From: Pseudomonadota bacterium | GTDB taxonomy: Bacteria; Pseudomonadota; Gammaproteobacteria; Burkholderiales; SG8-39 | DNA: 35,264 bases | Assembly (NCBI GenBank): GCA_021813275.1 | Contig: JAKALD010000005.1 | Location: 1-35,264, forward strand | Direction of reading: 5' to 3' | In this document: one piece after another, positions 25,566 to 33,609 of the stretch | Position numbering within the stretch: the first letter of the stretch is position 1 | Layout: every line of letters starts with the position of its first letter | Notes under the pieces: model-generated | Databases searched by the model: none | Told to the model about the DNA's origin: nothing | The model's input: only the letters and a program-made list of their open reading frames with translations | Position numbers and translations under genes: made by a program

Positions 25566-26141
25566 CTACCGATAGCTCCTGAACTGCCCCACCACGACGC
25601 CGAAGATCTCGAGGTCGTCCTTCGGCCGGATGACGGGGTAAGCCTTGTTCTCGGGCCGCAGGACAATGCGGCCCTTCTCGCGCGCGAGGCGCTTCAGGGT
25701 GAATTCGTTGTCGAGGATCGCGACCACGATGTCGCCGACGTTCGCGCTGGTGCGCTTTTCGACCACGACGGTGTCGCCGTCGAGGATCCCCGCGTCGATC
25801 ATTGAGTCGCCCTTCACCTTGATGAGGAGGGTTCGGGAGGGGTTCGCGACCAAGTGCTCGTCGATGGTCAGTGTCTCCGGTGCGGTCTCCGCCGCGGGGC
25901 TCGGCATGCCCGCGCGCACGCTCTCGGCGACCGGGCGCTCGAAGAAGCGCTTGCCGGGCTTGAGCCGCCGATCGGGCGTGCTCTCGAGGAACCCCTCAGA
26001 CTTGAGCCGCAGGACCATCTCGGCCACGGACGCCTTGGAATTGAGCCCGACCAAAGCGCCGATGCGCGCGTAGGAAGGAAGCACGCGGTGCTTGGCGTAG
26101 TAGTCTTGCAGCCGCCCTACGTATTGACCGTCATCAGCCAT
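25566..26141 (-). CDS. LexA-like repressor (S24 peptidase)
   Basis: MADDGQYVGRLQDYYAKHRVLPSYARIGALVGLNSKASVAEMV; Ala-Gly site VRAGMPSPA; GDSMIDAGI (Ser); FTLKRL (Lys). Confidence 0.88.
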   Translation of the reverse strand: MADDGQYVGRLQDYYAKHRVLPSYARIGALVGLNSKASVAEMVLRLKSEGFLESTPDRRLKPGKRFFERPVAESVRAGMPSPAAETAPETLTIDEHLVANPSRTLLIKVKGDSMIDAGILDGDTVVVEKRTSANVGDIVVAILDNEFTLKRLAREKGRIVLRPENKAYPVIRPKDDLEIFGVVVGQFRSYR

Positions 26142-26154
26142 CAGCCTACGATAC

Positions 26155-26168
26155 CGAACGAACGTTCG
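26155..26168. promoter_or_regulatory. LexA-type operator CGAACGAACGTTCG
   Basis: GAAC-N4-GTTC core flanked by ACCGAAC...GTTCGGT, directly upstream of the LexA-like gene and in the divergent intergenic region. Confidence 0.7.
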
Positions 26169-26262
26169 GTGGTCAATCCATACGACATAGTCTGGTCGCG
26201 AACAAGTGCGACTTCTGTAAGAGCTGCCGAATAGGCGGAACATCTTCCGGCGAGGATGAGAC

Positions 26263-26994
26263 ATGTCTACGGTCAGTGGGATCGATTGGACCGAGATCAC
26301 CTGGAATCCCACGGTCGGTTGCGCGAAGATTTCGCCCGGCTGCAAGCACTGCTACGCCGAGAGCATGGCGAAGCGGTTGCAGGCCATGGGGATGCGAGGC
26401 TACGAGAACGGCTTCGAGCTGACGCTCATGCCGGAACGGTTGAGCGAGCCCCTGGAGCGCAGAAAGCCGACCGTCTATTTCGTCAATTCCATGTCGGATC
26501 TGTTTCATGAACGGGTCCCGTTCGATTTCGCCCGTCGCGTTTTCGATGTCATGGGGCGTTCGCCGCAGCACACCTTTCAGGTGCTCACGAAACGGGCGGA
26601 CCGGATGGCCGAGCTCTGCGCGGATCTGGCGGTGCCGGCGAACGTGTGGCTCGGCGCGTCGGTCGAAAACCGCAAGCACGGCCTGCCGAGAATTTCGCTG
26701 CTGCGCGGAATCGACGCGCCGGTGCGCTTCCTGTCGATCGAGCCGCTGCTGGAGGACCTTGGGAGCTTCGACCTCCGCGGGATCAAGTGGGTGATCGTCG
26801 GCGGCGAGTCCGGCCGCAAGGCGCGCCCGATGAGGTCGGCCTGGGTGGACAACATCAAGCGGCAATGCGACGAAGCGGGAGTGGCCTTCTTCTTCAAGCA
26901 ATGGGGTGCATGGGGAATGGACGGGCAGAAGCGCTCCAAGAAGGCGAACGGCAGGCTGTACGCGGGCCGGCTGTGGGACGCGATGCCGGCGTAG
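26263..26994 (+). CDS. phage Gp37/Gp68 family (DUF5131) protein
   Basis: SGIDWTEITWNPTVGCAKISPGCKHCYAESMAKRLQAMG...KPTVYFVNSMSDLFHERVP...VIVGGESGRKARPMRSAWV...FFFKQWGAWG. Confidence 0.92.
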   Translation: MSTVSGIDWTEITWNPTVGCAKISPGCKHCYAESMAKRLQAMGMRGYENGFELTLMPERLSEPLERRKPTVYFVNSMSDLFHERVPFDFARRVFDVMGRSPQHTFQVLTKRADRMAELCADLAVPANVWLGASVENRKHGLPRISLLRGIDAPVRFLSIEPLLEDLGSFDLRGIKWVIVGGESGRKARPMRSAWVDNIKRQCDEAGVAFFFKQWGAWGMDGQKRSKKANGRLYAGRLWDAMPA

Positions 26995-27087
26995 CCTCGA
27001 GGCGCTGCAGCGCCTTCCGCAATCAATGCTTCGTCAGGCGCCCTCTATCAACCGTACCCGGCGCTCATCGTCCGCGTGCGATGACAT

Positions 27088-27104
27088 GTTCCCAAAACGG
27101 GAAC
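27088..27104. promoter_or_regulatory. HigA-type operator
   Basis: GTTCCC-AAAAC-GGGAAC, perfect 6-bp arms upstream of higB. Confidence 0.6.
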
Positions 27105-27141
27105 TTCGTGCTAAGTTCACCGCTCCAATCTCCAGGCTTGG

Positions 27142-27432
27142 ATGAAAGTACTCGACCGCGAGCGGCTCGAGCGGTTCTGCCGCAAGCACACCGATGCCCG
27201 CAGCTGGATCGAGAACTGGCTGGCCGATGTCGAGAGCGCAGAATGGAGCACGCCGCAGGACATTCGCCGGCGCTACGCCAGCGCCAGCTTTCTGCCGGAA
27301 GGGGTCGTGGTCTTCAACGTGAAGGGCAACGCGTACCGGCTCGAAACGACGGTAGCCTATCGGACCGGCGTCGTCCTGATCGATTGGATCGGCACGCACC
27401 GCGAGTATGACGAGCGCAACAAGAGGCGCTGA
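27142..27432 (+). CDS. higB: HigB family toxin
   Basis: LDRERLERFCRKHTDARSWIENWLADVESAEWSTPQDIRRRYASASFLPEGVVVFNVKGNAYRLETTVAYRTGVVLIDWIGTHREYDER. Confidence 0.92.
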   Translation: MKVLDRERLERFCRKHTDARSWIENWLADVESAEWSTPQDIRRRYASASFLPEGVVVFNVKGNAYRLETTVAYRTGVVLIDWIGTHREYDERNKRR

Positions 27433-27433
27433 C

Positions 27434-27841
27434 ATGGAACTGCGGATCATCAAGACCGAAGAGCAGCATCGCCGCTACCTCGAAGAAGCGCGGCGCCTGG
27501 CGAAGGGCGACCCCGAGCCGGAAAGCGAGGACGGCGCACGGCTCGAGCTCCTCGCCAAGCTCATCGACGACTACGAGAAGGAGCGCTTCAAGTTCCGCAA
27601 GCCCGATCCGATCGAGGCGATTCTCTTCCGGATGGAGGAGCAGGGCCTGCGCCAGGCGGACATCGCCGCGCTCGTCGGCGGGAAGAACCGGGCTTCGGAG
27701 ATCCTCTCGCGGAAGCGCCCCCTCACGCTTGCGATGGTTCGTGCGCTTCACGAGAAGCTCGGCATTCCCAGTGAGCTTCTGATCCGCGAGCCCGCCGCCG
27801 AATACCGGGTGCGCCGGCCTGGAGGTAAGCGGACTCGATGA
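27434..27841 (+). CDS. higA: HigA-type helix-turn-helix antitoxin
   Basis: FKFRKPDPIEAILFRMEEQGLRQADIAALVGGKNRASEILSRKRPLTLAMVRALHEKLGIPSELLI. Confidence 0.9.
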   Translation: MELRIIKTEEQHRRYLEEARRLAKGDPEPESEDGARLELLAKLIDDYEKERFKFRKPDPIEAILFRMEEQGLRQADIAALVGGKNRASEILSRKRPLTLAMVRALHEKLGIPSELLIREPAAEYRVRRPGGKRTR

Positions 27842-27899
27842 GCGCTGCGCCGAAGGCAACCGAGGATGTGCTGCCAAACCTTTGACCAAGGGTGACGCC

Positions 27900-28132
27900 A
27901 TGCCGCGCACCCTCTCGATCAACCGCGCCCCCGTGCTCACCCTCTGGGCCACGATCGTCGCCGAGCGCCTGGGCTTCGACCACGACGAAGCGCTCACGCT
28001 CGGACACACCGTCGCGGGCCTCAACGCCTACTCGAAGGGCGTCTCGCTCGGCCTCTTCACGCCCGCCCCTGAAGAGGTCAAAGCCAGGCGCGCGACCTGG
28101 ACGCGATCAGAAAGCTCGCCAAGGCGGTTTGA
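27900..28132 (+). pseudogene. internally deleted conserved hypothetical protein
   Basis: N-part MPRTLSINRAPVLTLWATIVAERLGFDHDEALTLGHTVAGLNAYSKG and C-part ARDLDAIRKLAKAV* in different frames; expected middle missing. Confidence 0.55.
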
Positions 28133-28145
28133 GTCGCGGCCTGCG

Positions 28146-28166
28146 CCGTTCGCGATTTGCGAACGG
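28146..28166. promoter_or_regulatory. inverted repeat upstream of DUF4258/DUF2283
   Basis: CCGTTCGC-GATTT-GCGAACGG, perfect 8-bp arms. Confidence 0.5.
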
Positions 28167-28207
28167 TGCGTCCGTCAACCGGGGTCGCAACCGAGCGTTG
28201 CCCGGGC

Positions 28208-28471
28208 ATGCCGCCGGAGATTCCCGCCTTTGTGCTGACGGAGCACGCCAAGGTCGTGCTCGCCGAGCGGGGCATACCGCTCGCCTGGGTCGAACGTGCT
28301 CTGGCCCGGCCGCAACGCACGGCCGTCGACGACGCCGATCCGGAGCTGCGCCACGCGATTGCGGCGATCCCGGAGCACGGTGACCGCTATTTGCGGGTGA
28401 TCTACAATTTCACCGTCGCGCCATGGCGCGTCGTGACCGCCTATTTCGATCGCGGACTGAGGGGCGAGTGA
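28208..28471 (+). CDS. DUF4258 domain protein (RelE/BrnT-like putative toxin)
   Basis: FVLTEHAKVVLAERGIPLAWVERALARPQRTAVDD...YLRVIYNFTVAPWRVVTAYFDRGLR. Confidence 0.8.
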   Translation: MPPEIPAFVLTEHAKVVLAERGIPLAWVERALARPQRTAVDDADPELRHAIAAIPEHGDRYLRVIYNFTVAPWRVVTAYFDRGLRGE

Positions 28472-28671
28472 TGAGGATGCACTACGACGAAGAGGCTGAC
28501 GCGCTCTACCTGCGGCTCGACGACTCGAAGATCATCGACTCGAAGGAAGTCCAGCCGGGGATCGTGCTCGACTTCAACGCGGAGCAACAAGTCGTCGGCA
28601 TCGAAGTGCTCCGACTCAAGGAGCGCGTGCCGAACGCCGACGTCAAGCAGCTTCATTTCGACGTCGCCTGA
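28471..28671 (+). CDS. DUF2283 domain protein (putative antitoxin)
   Basis: MRMHYDEEADALYLRLDDSKIIDSKEVQPGIVLDFNAEQQVVGIEVLRLKERV; one-base overlap with DUF4258 stop. Confidence 0.88.
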   Translation: MRMHYDEEADALYLRLDDSKIIDSKEVQPGIVLDFNAEQQVVGIEVLRLKERVPNADVKQLHFDVA

Positions 28672-28690
28672 CCCCGCGGCGATCGCCAGG

Positions 28691-28711
28691 AAACGGGGTC
28701 CGACCCGTTTT
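28691..28711 (+). terminator. hairpin, terminator- or REP-like
   Basis: AAACGGG-GTCCGA-CCCGTTT perfect 7-bp stem downstream of DUF2283. Confidence 0.45.
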
Positions 28712-28752
28712 CAGCGCCGCTCGGCGCGGGCGCGCGAAGAGAGGAGAACGAG

Positions 28753-29514
28753 ATGCCGAAAACCGTCCTCATCACCGGCGCCGGGAGCGGCTTCGGCCGC
28801 GGCGCCGCGGTCGAGCTCGCCAGGCGCGCTCACAAGGTGATCGCCACCGTCGAGACCGAGGCGCAGGCGAAGGAGCTCGTCGCCGCGCACCCAGAGCTGA
28901 CGGTCGAGAAGCTCGACATCACGAACCCGGGCGAGGTGGCGAAGGTCGACCGCTGGAACTTCGACGTCTTCGTCGCGAACGCGGGCCGCGGCCAGACCGG
29001 CCCCTTGAGCCTCGTTCCCATGGAGCGCCTGCGCGCGGTGTTCGAGGTGAACGTATTCGGCACGTTCGCGATCACGCAGCGCGTCGCGCAGGCGATGCGC
29101 AGGAAGCGCGCGGGGCGGATCCTCATCGTCTCCTCGATCGGCGGGGTGCGCGCGGGCGTGGGCTCGGGGCCCTACACGATGACGAAGCACGCGCTGCAGG
29201 CCTTCGGCACGGCGCTGCGCGCCGAGCTCGCGCCCTTCGGCGTGGACGTTGCGCTCATCAACCCCGGCCCGTACGCCACCGGCTTCAATGACCGCATGGC
29301 GAACGACCCGGGTCCCTGGTTCGACCGCAGGACGGCCGCGCCCGAGGACGTGGCGGTCATGGATGCGCTCGTCGCGCGCATCACCGTCGGCCAATTCGAC
29401 CCGAAGGAGGTGGTGCAGCGCTACGTGGAGCTCGTCGAAGCCGACAAGACCGAGCTCGTCAACTTCATCCCGCCCGACATCCTCGATCGCTTCCTCAAGC
29501 CCACGAACGCCTGA
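28753..29514 (+). CDS. SDR family oxidoreductase
   Basis: KTVLITGAGSGFGRGAAVELARR...VANAG...YTMTKHALQAF. Confidence 0.92.
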   Translation: MPKTVLITGAGSGFGRGAAVELARRAHKVIATVETEAQAKELVAAHPELTVEKLDITNPGEVAKVDRWNFDVFVANAGRGQTGPLSLVPMERLRAVFEVNVFGTFAITQRVAQAMRRKRAGRILIVSSIGGVRAGVGSGPYTMTKHALQAFGTALRAELAPFGVDVALINPGPYATGFNDRMANDPGPWFDRRTAAPEDVAVMDALVARITVGQFDPKEVVQRYVELVEADKTELVNFIPPDILDRFLKPTNA

Positions 29515-29554
29515 GCCCCTCGCCAAGCGGCGCGCGCAGCCGTAGGCTAGCGCC

Positions 29555-29899
29555 ATGGCGAACGACCGCCCCTGGCAGCGCGACTACGCGATCAAGCGCA
29601 CGCTGGTGATCGCCGAGACGCCCGAGCTGCGCGTGATCGACCAGACGCTCGCTCCGGGCGAGCGCGTGCCCTGGCACCTGCACCCGGACAACGACGACCT
29701 CTTCATCTGCCTGCGCGGGACGTTCGAGATCCACGAGATCAACCCCGAGCGCAAGACGGTGCTCGAGGCGCTCGACCGGCACCTGGTGCCCAAGCGCGAG
29801 CCGCACATGGTGGTGAACGTCTCGGGCGAGGAGTGCCAGCTCCTCACCATCCAGGGGCCGGGGAAGTACGACTTCAGGCGTCTGCCGAAGCTCGACTGA
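29555..29899 (+). CDS. cupin domain protein
   Basis: APGERVPWHLHPDNDDLFICLRGTFEIHEI...GEECQLLTIQGPGKYDF. Confidence 0.88.
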   Translation: MANDRPWQRDYAIKRTLVIAETPELRVIDQTLAPGERVPWHLHPDNDDLFICLRGTFEIHEINPERKTVLEALDRHLVPKREPHMVVNVSGEECQLLTIQGPGKYDFRRLPKLD

Positions 29900-29966
29900 G
29901 CCTTGCCGCGCCACGGCTCGAACCGTCCCTTCGCCTCGTCGAACGGGCGAAGAAGCGCAGCGCGCC

Positions 29967-30869
29967 TCAGCCCGCCGCAGCGCCCGCGTCCGCGGTGAAC
30001 AGCTCGACCCGCTCCCCGTAGCCGCGGATCTCGGCGTCGCCGAGGCTGCGCAGCGCGAGCTCCGGGCAGCGCTCGGCGGTCTTGCCCGAGACGAGCAGGC
30101 GCGTGCCGTAGTCCTTGTTGAGCGCCTCCAGCCGCGCGGCGAGGTTCACCGCGTTGCCGTGCACGGTGTAGGTGAGCCGCCCGCTCGAGGCGACCGCGCC
30201 CGCGACCACGCGCCCGGTGGAGAGGCCGATGCGGTTGCGCACGCGCAGTCCCGCGAACTCGCGCGCATCGGCCGCGCGCACCATCTCGAGCGCCGCGGCG
30301 AGCGCGTTGGCGGCGTGCGCGGCATCGGCGACCGGCACGTTGAACACCGCGAGGATCGCGTCGCCCTGGAACTGGGTGACCACGCCCTTGTGCCGCTCGA
30401 CGATGCTCGCCATCGCTTGGAAGTAGGCGTTGAGGAACTCGACCACGCCGTGCGGCCCGAGCGAGTCGGTGAGGAGCGTGAAGTTCTCGAGGTCGCACAC
30501 GAGCACCGTCGCCTTGGCCTCGAGCGGCTCGAGCCGCCCGCCCGCCGAGAGCAGGCCGTGCGCCACCTCCTCGGGCAGGTACTGGCCGAGCGTCTCGCGC
30601 ATGAGCCTGCGCTCGCGCAGGCCCTCGACCATCTGGTTGAAGGAGCTCGCCGCGTCGTCGAACTCGCGGATGCGGCTGCCCGGCAGGCGCGGCACGTCGT
30701 CGAGCCGCCCGTCGCGCACGACGCGCGCGACGCGCGCGAAGGCGTGCACCGGCGCGCTCAGCCGCCTTCCCGCGATCGCGGCGAAGAGCACCGCGGCGAC
30801 GAGCACCGCGAAGCCCGCGCCGATCCATCCTCGATGCGGCGGACCCGCCGGGCAGGCTGCGCAGCACAA
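29967..30869 (-). CDS. class III adenylate/guanylate cyclase with TM + HAMP-like region; N-terminus likely truncated
   Basis: KATVLVCDLENFTLLTDSLGPHGVVEFLNAYFQAMASIVERHKGVVTQFQGDAILAVFNVP...TYTVHGNAVNLAARLEALNK; only a short leader before GWIGAGFAVLVAAVLFAAIAGRRL. Confidence 0.85.
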   Translation of the reverse strand: MCCAACPAGPPHRGWIGAGFAVLVAAVLFAAIAGRRLSAPVHAFARVARVVRDGRLDDVPRLPGSRIREFDDAASSFNQMVEGLRERRLMRETLGQYLPEEVAHGLLSAGGRLEPLEAKATVLVCDLENFTLLTDSLGPHGVVEFLNAYFQAMASIVERHKGVVTQFQGDAILAVFNVPVADAAHAANALAAALEMVRAADAREFAGLRVRNRIGLSTGRVVAGAVASSGRLTYTVHGNAVNLAARLEALNKDYGTRLLVSGKTAERCPELALRSLGDAEIRGYGERVELFTADAGAAAG

Positions 30870-30878
30870 GGGGCGTGG

Positions 30879-30895
30879 TACACTGGATTCGTGTA
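30879..30895. promoter_or_regulatory. inverted repeat upstream of RHH/VapC
   Basis: TACAC-TGGATTC-GTGTA, 16 bp before ATG 30911. Confidence 0.5.
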
Positions 30896-30910
30896 ATTTC
30901 CGCTGACCCC

Positions 30911-31162
30911 ATGAAGAACGTGACGATTACACTGGACGAGGAGACGGCGCGGCTGGTGCGCGTGCGTGCGGCGGAGCGGGACATGAGCGTATCCCGGTAC
31001 ATCGGTGAGCTGCTGCGCGCCGACATCCGCGCCTCGCGCGAGTACCAGGAGGCGTACCGCGCCTTCCTCGCCGAGAAGCCGCTCAAGCTCAGAAAGAGTG
31101 CCGCAGACCGGTACCTGACCCGCGAGGAGGCTCATGACCGGGCCGGTCTTCGTAGACGCTAA
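30911..31162 (+). CDS. CopG/RHH antitoxin
   Basis: MKNVTITLDEETARLVRVRAAERDMSVSRYIGELLRADI. Confidence 0.88.
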   Translation: MKNVTITLDEETARLVRVRAAERDMSVSRYIGELLRADIRASREYQEAYRAFLAEKPLKLRKSAADRYLTREEAHDRAGLRRR

Positions 31163-31649
31163 CGTCTTCCTCTATGCGCGCGACGAAATCGAGCCGGCGA
31201 AGATGGCGCGTGCGAGAGCGTGGCTCGAGTATCTCTGGCGCGAAAGCCTGGGGTGCACCAGCACGCAGGTGCTCGCGGCGTATTACGTCAACTTGAAGCG
31301 CAAGGCTGGAGCCCGCCTCGCGCTGGAGGCGGCGTGGCAGGACGTGGCGAAGTACCTCGCGTGGCGCCCCCAACCTGTGGACGAAGCGGTTCTCAATCGC
31401 GCGCACGACATCGAGCAACGATATCGGCTCTCCTGGTGGGACAGCATGGTCGTCGCCGCCGCGCAGCTGCAGGAGTGCGCGCTCTTGCTGACGGAGGATC
31501 TGCACGATGGGGCGGTATTCGGCGCCGTCACCGTGCGCAGCCCCTTCACGCTCTCCGCCGAGCAACCGCCCCCCGCGTACGCCGCGCCGCCCGCCGCGGC
31601 GAGCCGGCACCGGCGGCGCGGCCGGCCGAAGCGAGTCGCCCTGCCCTGA
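31134..31649 (+). CDS. VapC-like PIN toxin with basic C-terminal tail
   Basis: MTGPVFVDANVFLYARDEIEPAKMARARAWLEYL...IEQRYRLSWWDSMVVAAAQLQECALLLTEDLHDGAVFGAVTVRSPF then PPPAYAAPPAAASRHRRRGRPKRVALP. Confidence 0.88.
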   Translation: MTGPVFVDANVFLYARDEIEPAKMARARAWLEYLWRESLGCTSTQVLAAYYVNLKRKAGARLALEAAWQDVAKYLAWRPQPVDEAVLNRAHDIEQRYRLSWWDSMVVAAAQLQECALLLTEDLHDGAVFGAVTVRSPFTLSAEQPPPAYAAPPAAASRHRRRGRPKRVALP

Positions 31650-31679
31650 AGTCGGACAGCCGCCCGTCCAGGAGCTTTC

Positions 31680-33053
31680 CTAGCCGAGCGGCTTCAGGTC
31701 CTCGAGCACCGTGGGCAGCAGCTCGCTCACGGTCGGGTGGATGCGCACGTGGCGCTGGAACTCGCTCGCCGGGGTCTGCGCGTACACGGCGTCGATGAGC
31801 GAGTGCACCGACTCGTCACCGCCCGTGCCGAAGAGCGCCGCTCCCAGGATGCGCTTCGAGCGCGCCTCGACGTGGATCTTGAGAAAGCCGCGCGTCTCGC
31901 CCTTCTCGACCGCGCGCGCGACGCGCGCCATCGGCCGCTTGCCGACGAGCGCCTCGATGCCCGCCTTGCGGATCTCGGCCTCGCTCATTCCCACGCGGCC
32001 GAGCGGCGGGTCGATGTAGAGCGCGTACACGGGCACGCGGTCGGTCCATCTGCGCGCGGCGCCCGCGAGCAGGTTGTCGGCGACGATCTCGTAGTCGTTG
32101 TAGGCGGTATGCGTGAAGGCGCCCTTGCCGTTGCAGTCGCCGAGCGCCCAGACGGCCGGGTTCGTGGTGCGCAGCTGCTCGTCCACCTCGATGTAGCCGC
32201 GCGCGTCGGTGCGGATGCCGGCTTCTTCCAGCCCCAGGTCGTCGGTGTTCGGCACGCGCCCGACGGCGAGCAGCAGGTGCGTGCCGCTCGCGCGCGGCGC
32301 GCCTTCTCTGCACTCGAGCCCGAGCGCGATGCGCGCGCCCTCGCGCGCGACGCTCACGCAGGCGGCGTTCACGCGCACGTCGATCCCCTCGGACTCGAGC
32401 GCCTCCTTCACCGCCTGCGAGACGTCCTCGTCTTCGCGCGCGATGAGGCGCGGCGCCATCTCGATCACGGTGACGCGGGTGCCGAAGCGGCGGTACATCT
32501 GTGCGAACTCGAGCCCGATGTAGCTGCCGCCCACGACGAGCAGGTGCTCGGGTACGTAGTCGAGGTCCATCATCGACTGGTTGGTGAGGAACGGCACGGC
32601 GTCGAGGCCGGGGAGCTTCGGCACGAGCGGCCGGCCGCCGACGTTCAGGTAGATCCGGGGCGCGCTGAGCTCCTCCTCGTTCACGCGCACGGTCGCGGGG
32701 CCGGTGAAGCGCGCGTGGCCGCGGTACACGGTCGCCACGCGGCGCATCCATTTCTCCACGCCCTGCGTGGCGGCGCTCACGATCGAGTCCTTGCGCAGCT
32801 TGATGCCGGGCATGTCGATGCGCGCCTCGCCCGCGAGCCGCACGCCGTACTCGGCGGCGCGCCGCGCGAGCCGCGCGACGTAGGCGCTCGCCACCAGCGC
32901 CTTGGTGGGCGTGCAGCCGTCGTTCACGCAGGTGCCGCCGAAGCGCGCGCGCTCGATCACCGCGACTCGCATGCCGGCGGCGGCGAGGCGAGCGGCGAGC
33001 GCCGGCCCGGCCTGGCCGGTGCCGATCACGATGGCGTCGTACGAGGCGGGCAC
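31680..33053 (-). CDS. pyridine nucleotide-disulfide oxidoreductase (mercuric reductase/dihydrolipoamide dehydrogenase-like)
   Basis: YDAIVIGTGQAGPALAARLAAAGMRVAVIERARFGGTCVNDGCTPTKALVASA; VVGGSYIGLEFAQMY; WALGDCNGKGAFTHTAYND. Confidence 0.93.
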   Translation of the reverse strand: MPASYDAIVIGTGQAGPALAARLAAAGMRVAVIERARFGGTCVNDGCTPTKALVASAYVARLARRAAEYGVRLAGEARIDMPGIKLRKDSIVSAATQGVEKWMRRVATVYRGHARFTGPATVRVNEEELSAPRIYLNVGGRPLVPKLPGLDAVPFLTNQSMMDLDYVPEHLLVVGGSYIGLEFAQMYRRFGTRVTVIEMAPRLIAREDEDVSQAVKEALESEGIDVRVNAACVSVAREGARIALGLECREGAPRASGTHLLLAVGRVPNTDDLGLEEAGIRTDARGYIEVDEQLRTTNPAVWALGDCNGKGAFTHTAYNDYEIVADNLLAGAARRWTDRVPVYALYIDPPLGRVGMSEAEIRKAGIEALVGKRPMARVARAVEKGETRGFLKIHVEARSKRILGAALFGTGGDESVHSLIDAVYAQTPASEFQRHVRIHPTVSELLPTVLEDLKPLG

Positions 33054-33164
33054 GGCGGAACTATAGACCGCTGCGCGGCCGGCCGGCTTGCAGCCGGCGG
33101 ACATTGCGCCGCCGCGGCGCGTGCGGGGCGCGAACTTGCGCGAATCTTGCAGGGCGCCGCGCGC

Positions 33165-33545
33165 TCAATACCGGCCCTTGCGCGGGATGACGTTGCGCAC
33201 CCCGCCGAGCGGGTCGGGGTTGTCGCCCCTGTAGCGCGGGATCACGTGCACGTGCGCATGCCACACCGACTGGCCCGCCACTTCGCCCTGGTTCACGCCG
33301 ATGTTGTAGCCCTCCGGCCGGAAGCGCGCGTCGAGCAGCGGCTTGAGCGCGCGCACGAGCGCGAAGCACTGCGCGTATTCCTCGGGCTCGAGCTCCCAGA
33401 TGCTCGCCACGTGGCGCCGCGGCAGCACGAGCGCGTGCCCGGGCGAAACGGGGAACTTGTCGAAGACCGCGATCGCGCGCTCGTTCTGGGCGAGGATCTC
33501 GCGGTCCGGACGGCAGAAGATGCAGGGCTTCGCGACGGTGTTCAT
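33165..33545 (-). CDS. HIT family protein
   Basis: CIFCRPDREILAQNERAIAVFDKFPVSPGHALVLPRRHV...GQSVWHAHVHVIPRY. Confidence 0.92.
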   Translation of the reverse strand: MNTVAKPCIFCRPDREILAQNERAIAVFDKFPVSPGHALVLPRRHVASIWELEPEEYAQCFALVRALKPLLDARFRPEGYNIGVNQGEVAGQSVWHAHVHVIPRYRGDNPDPLGGVRNVIPRKGRY

Positions 33546-33609
33546 GGCGCGCGATTATGCGCCCGCGCCGTACCTGCACCGATGCGCGGAGCTGCGCTAC
33601 ATTCGCGCG

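Noticed and set aside
26195-26262. Cys-rich reading KCDFCKSCRIGG between LexA-like and DUF5131 genes
   Set aside because: Short, lacks start and RBS, and is more likely promoter/leader DNA; not recognisable as TcmP.
28691-28711. AAACGGG-GTCCGA-CCCGTTT as a mobile REP element
   Set aside because: Only one copy recognised in the window; listed only as a terminator/REP-like hairpin.
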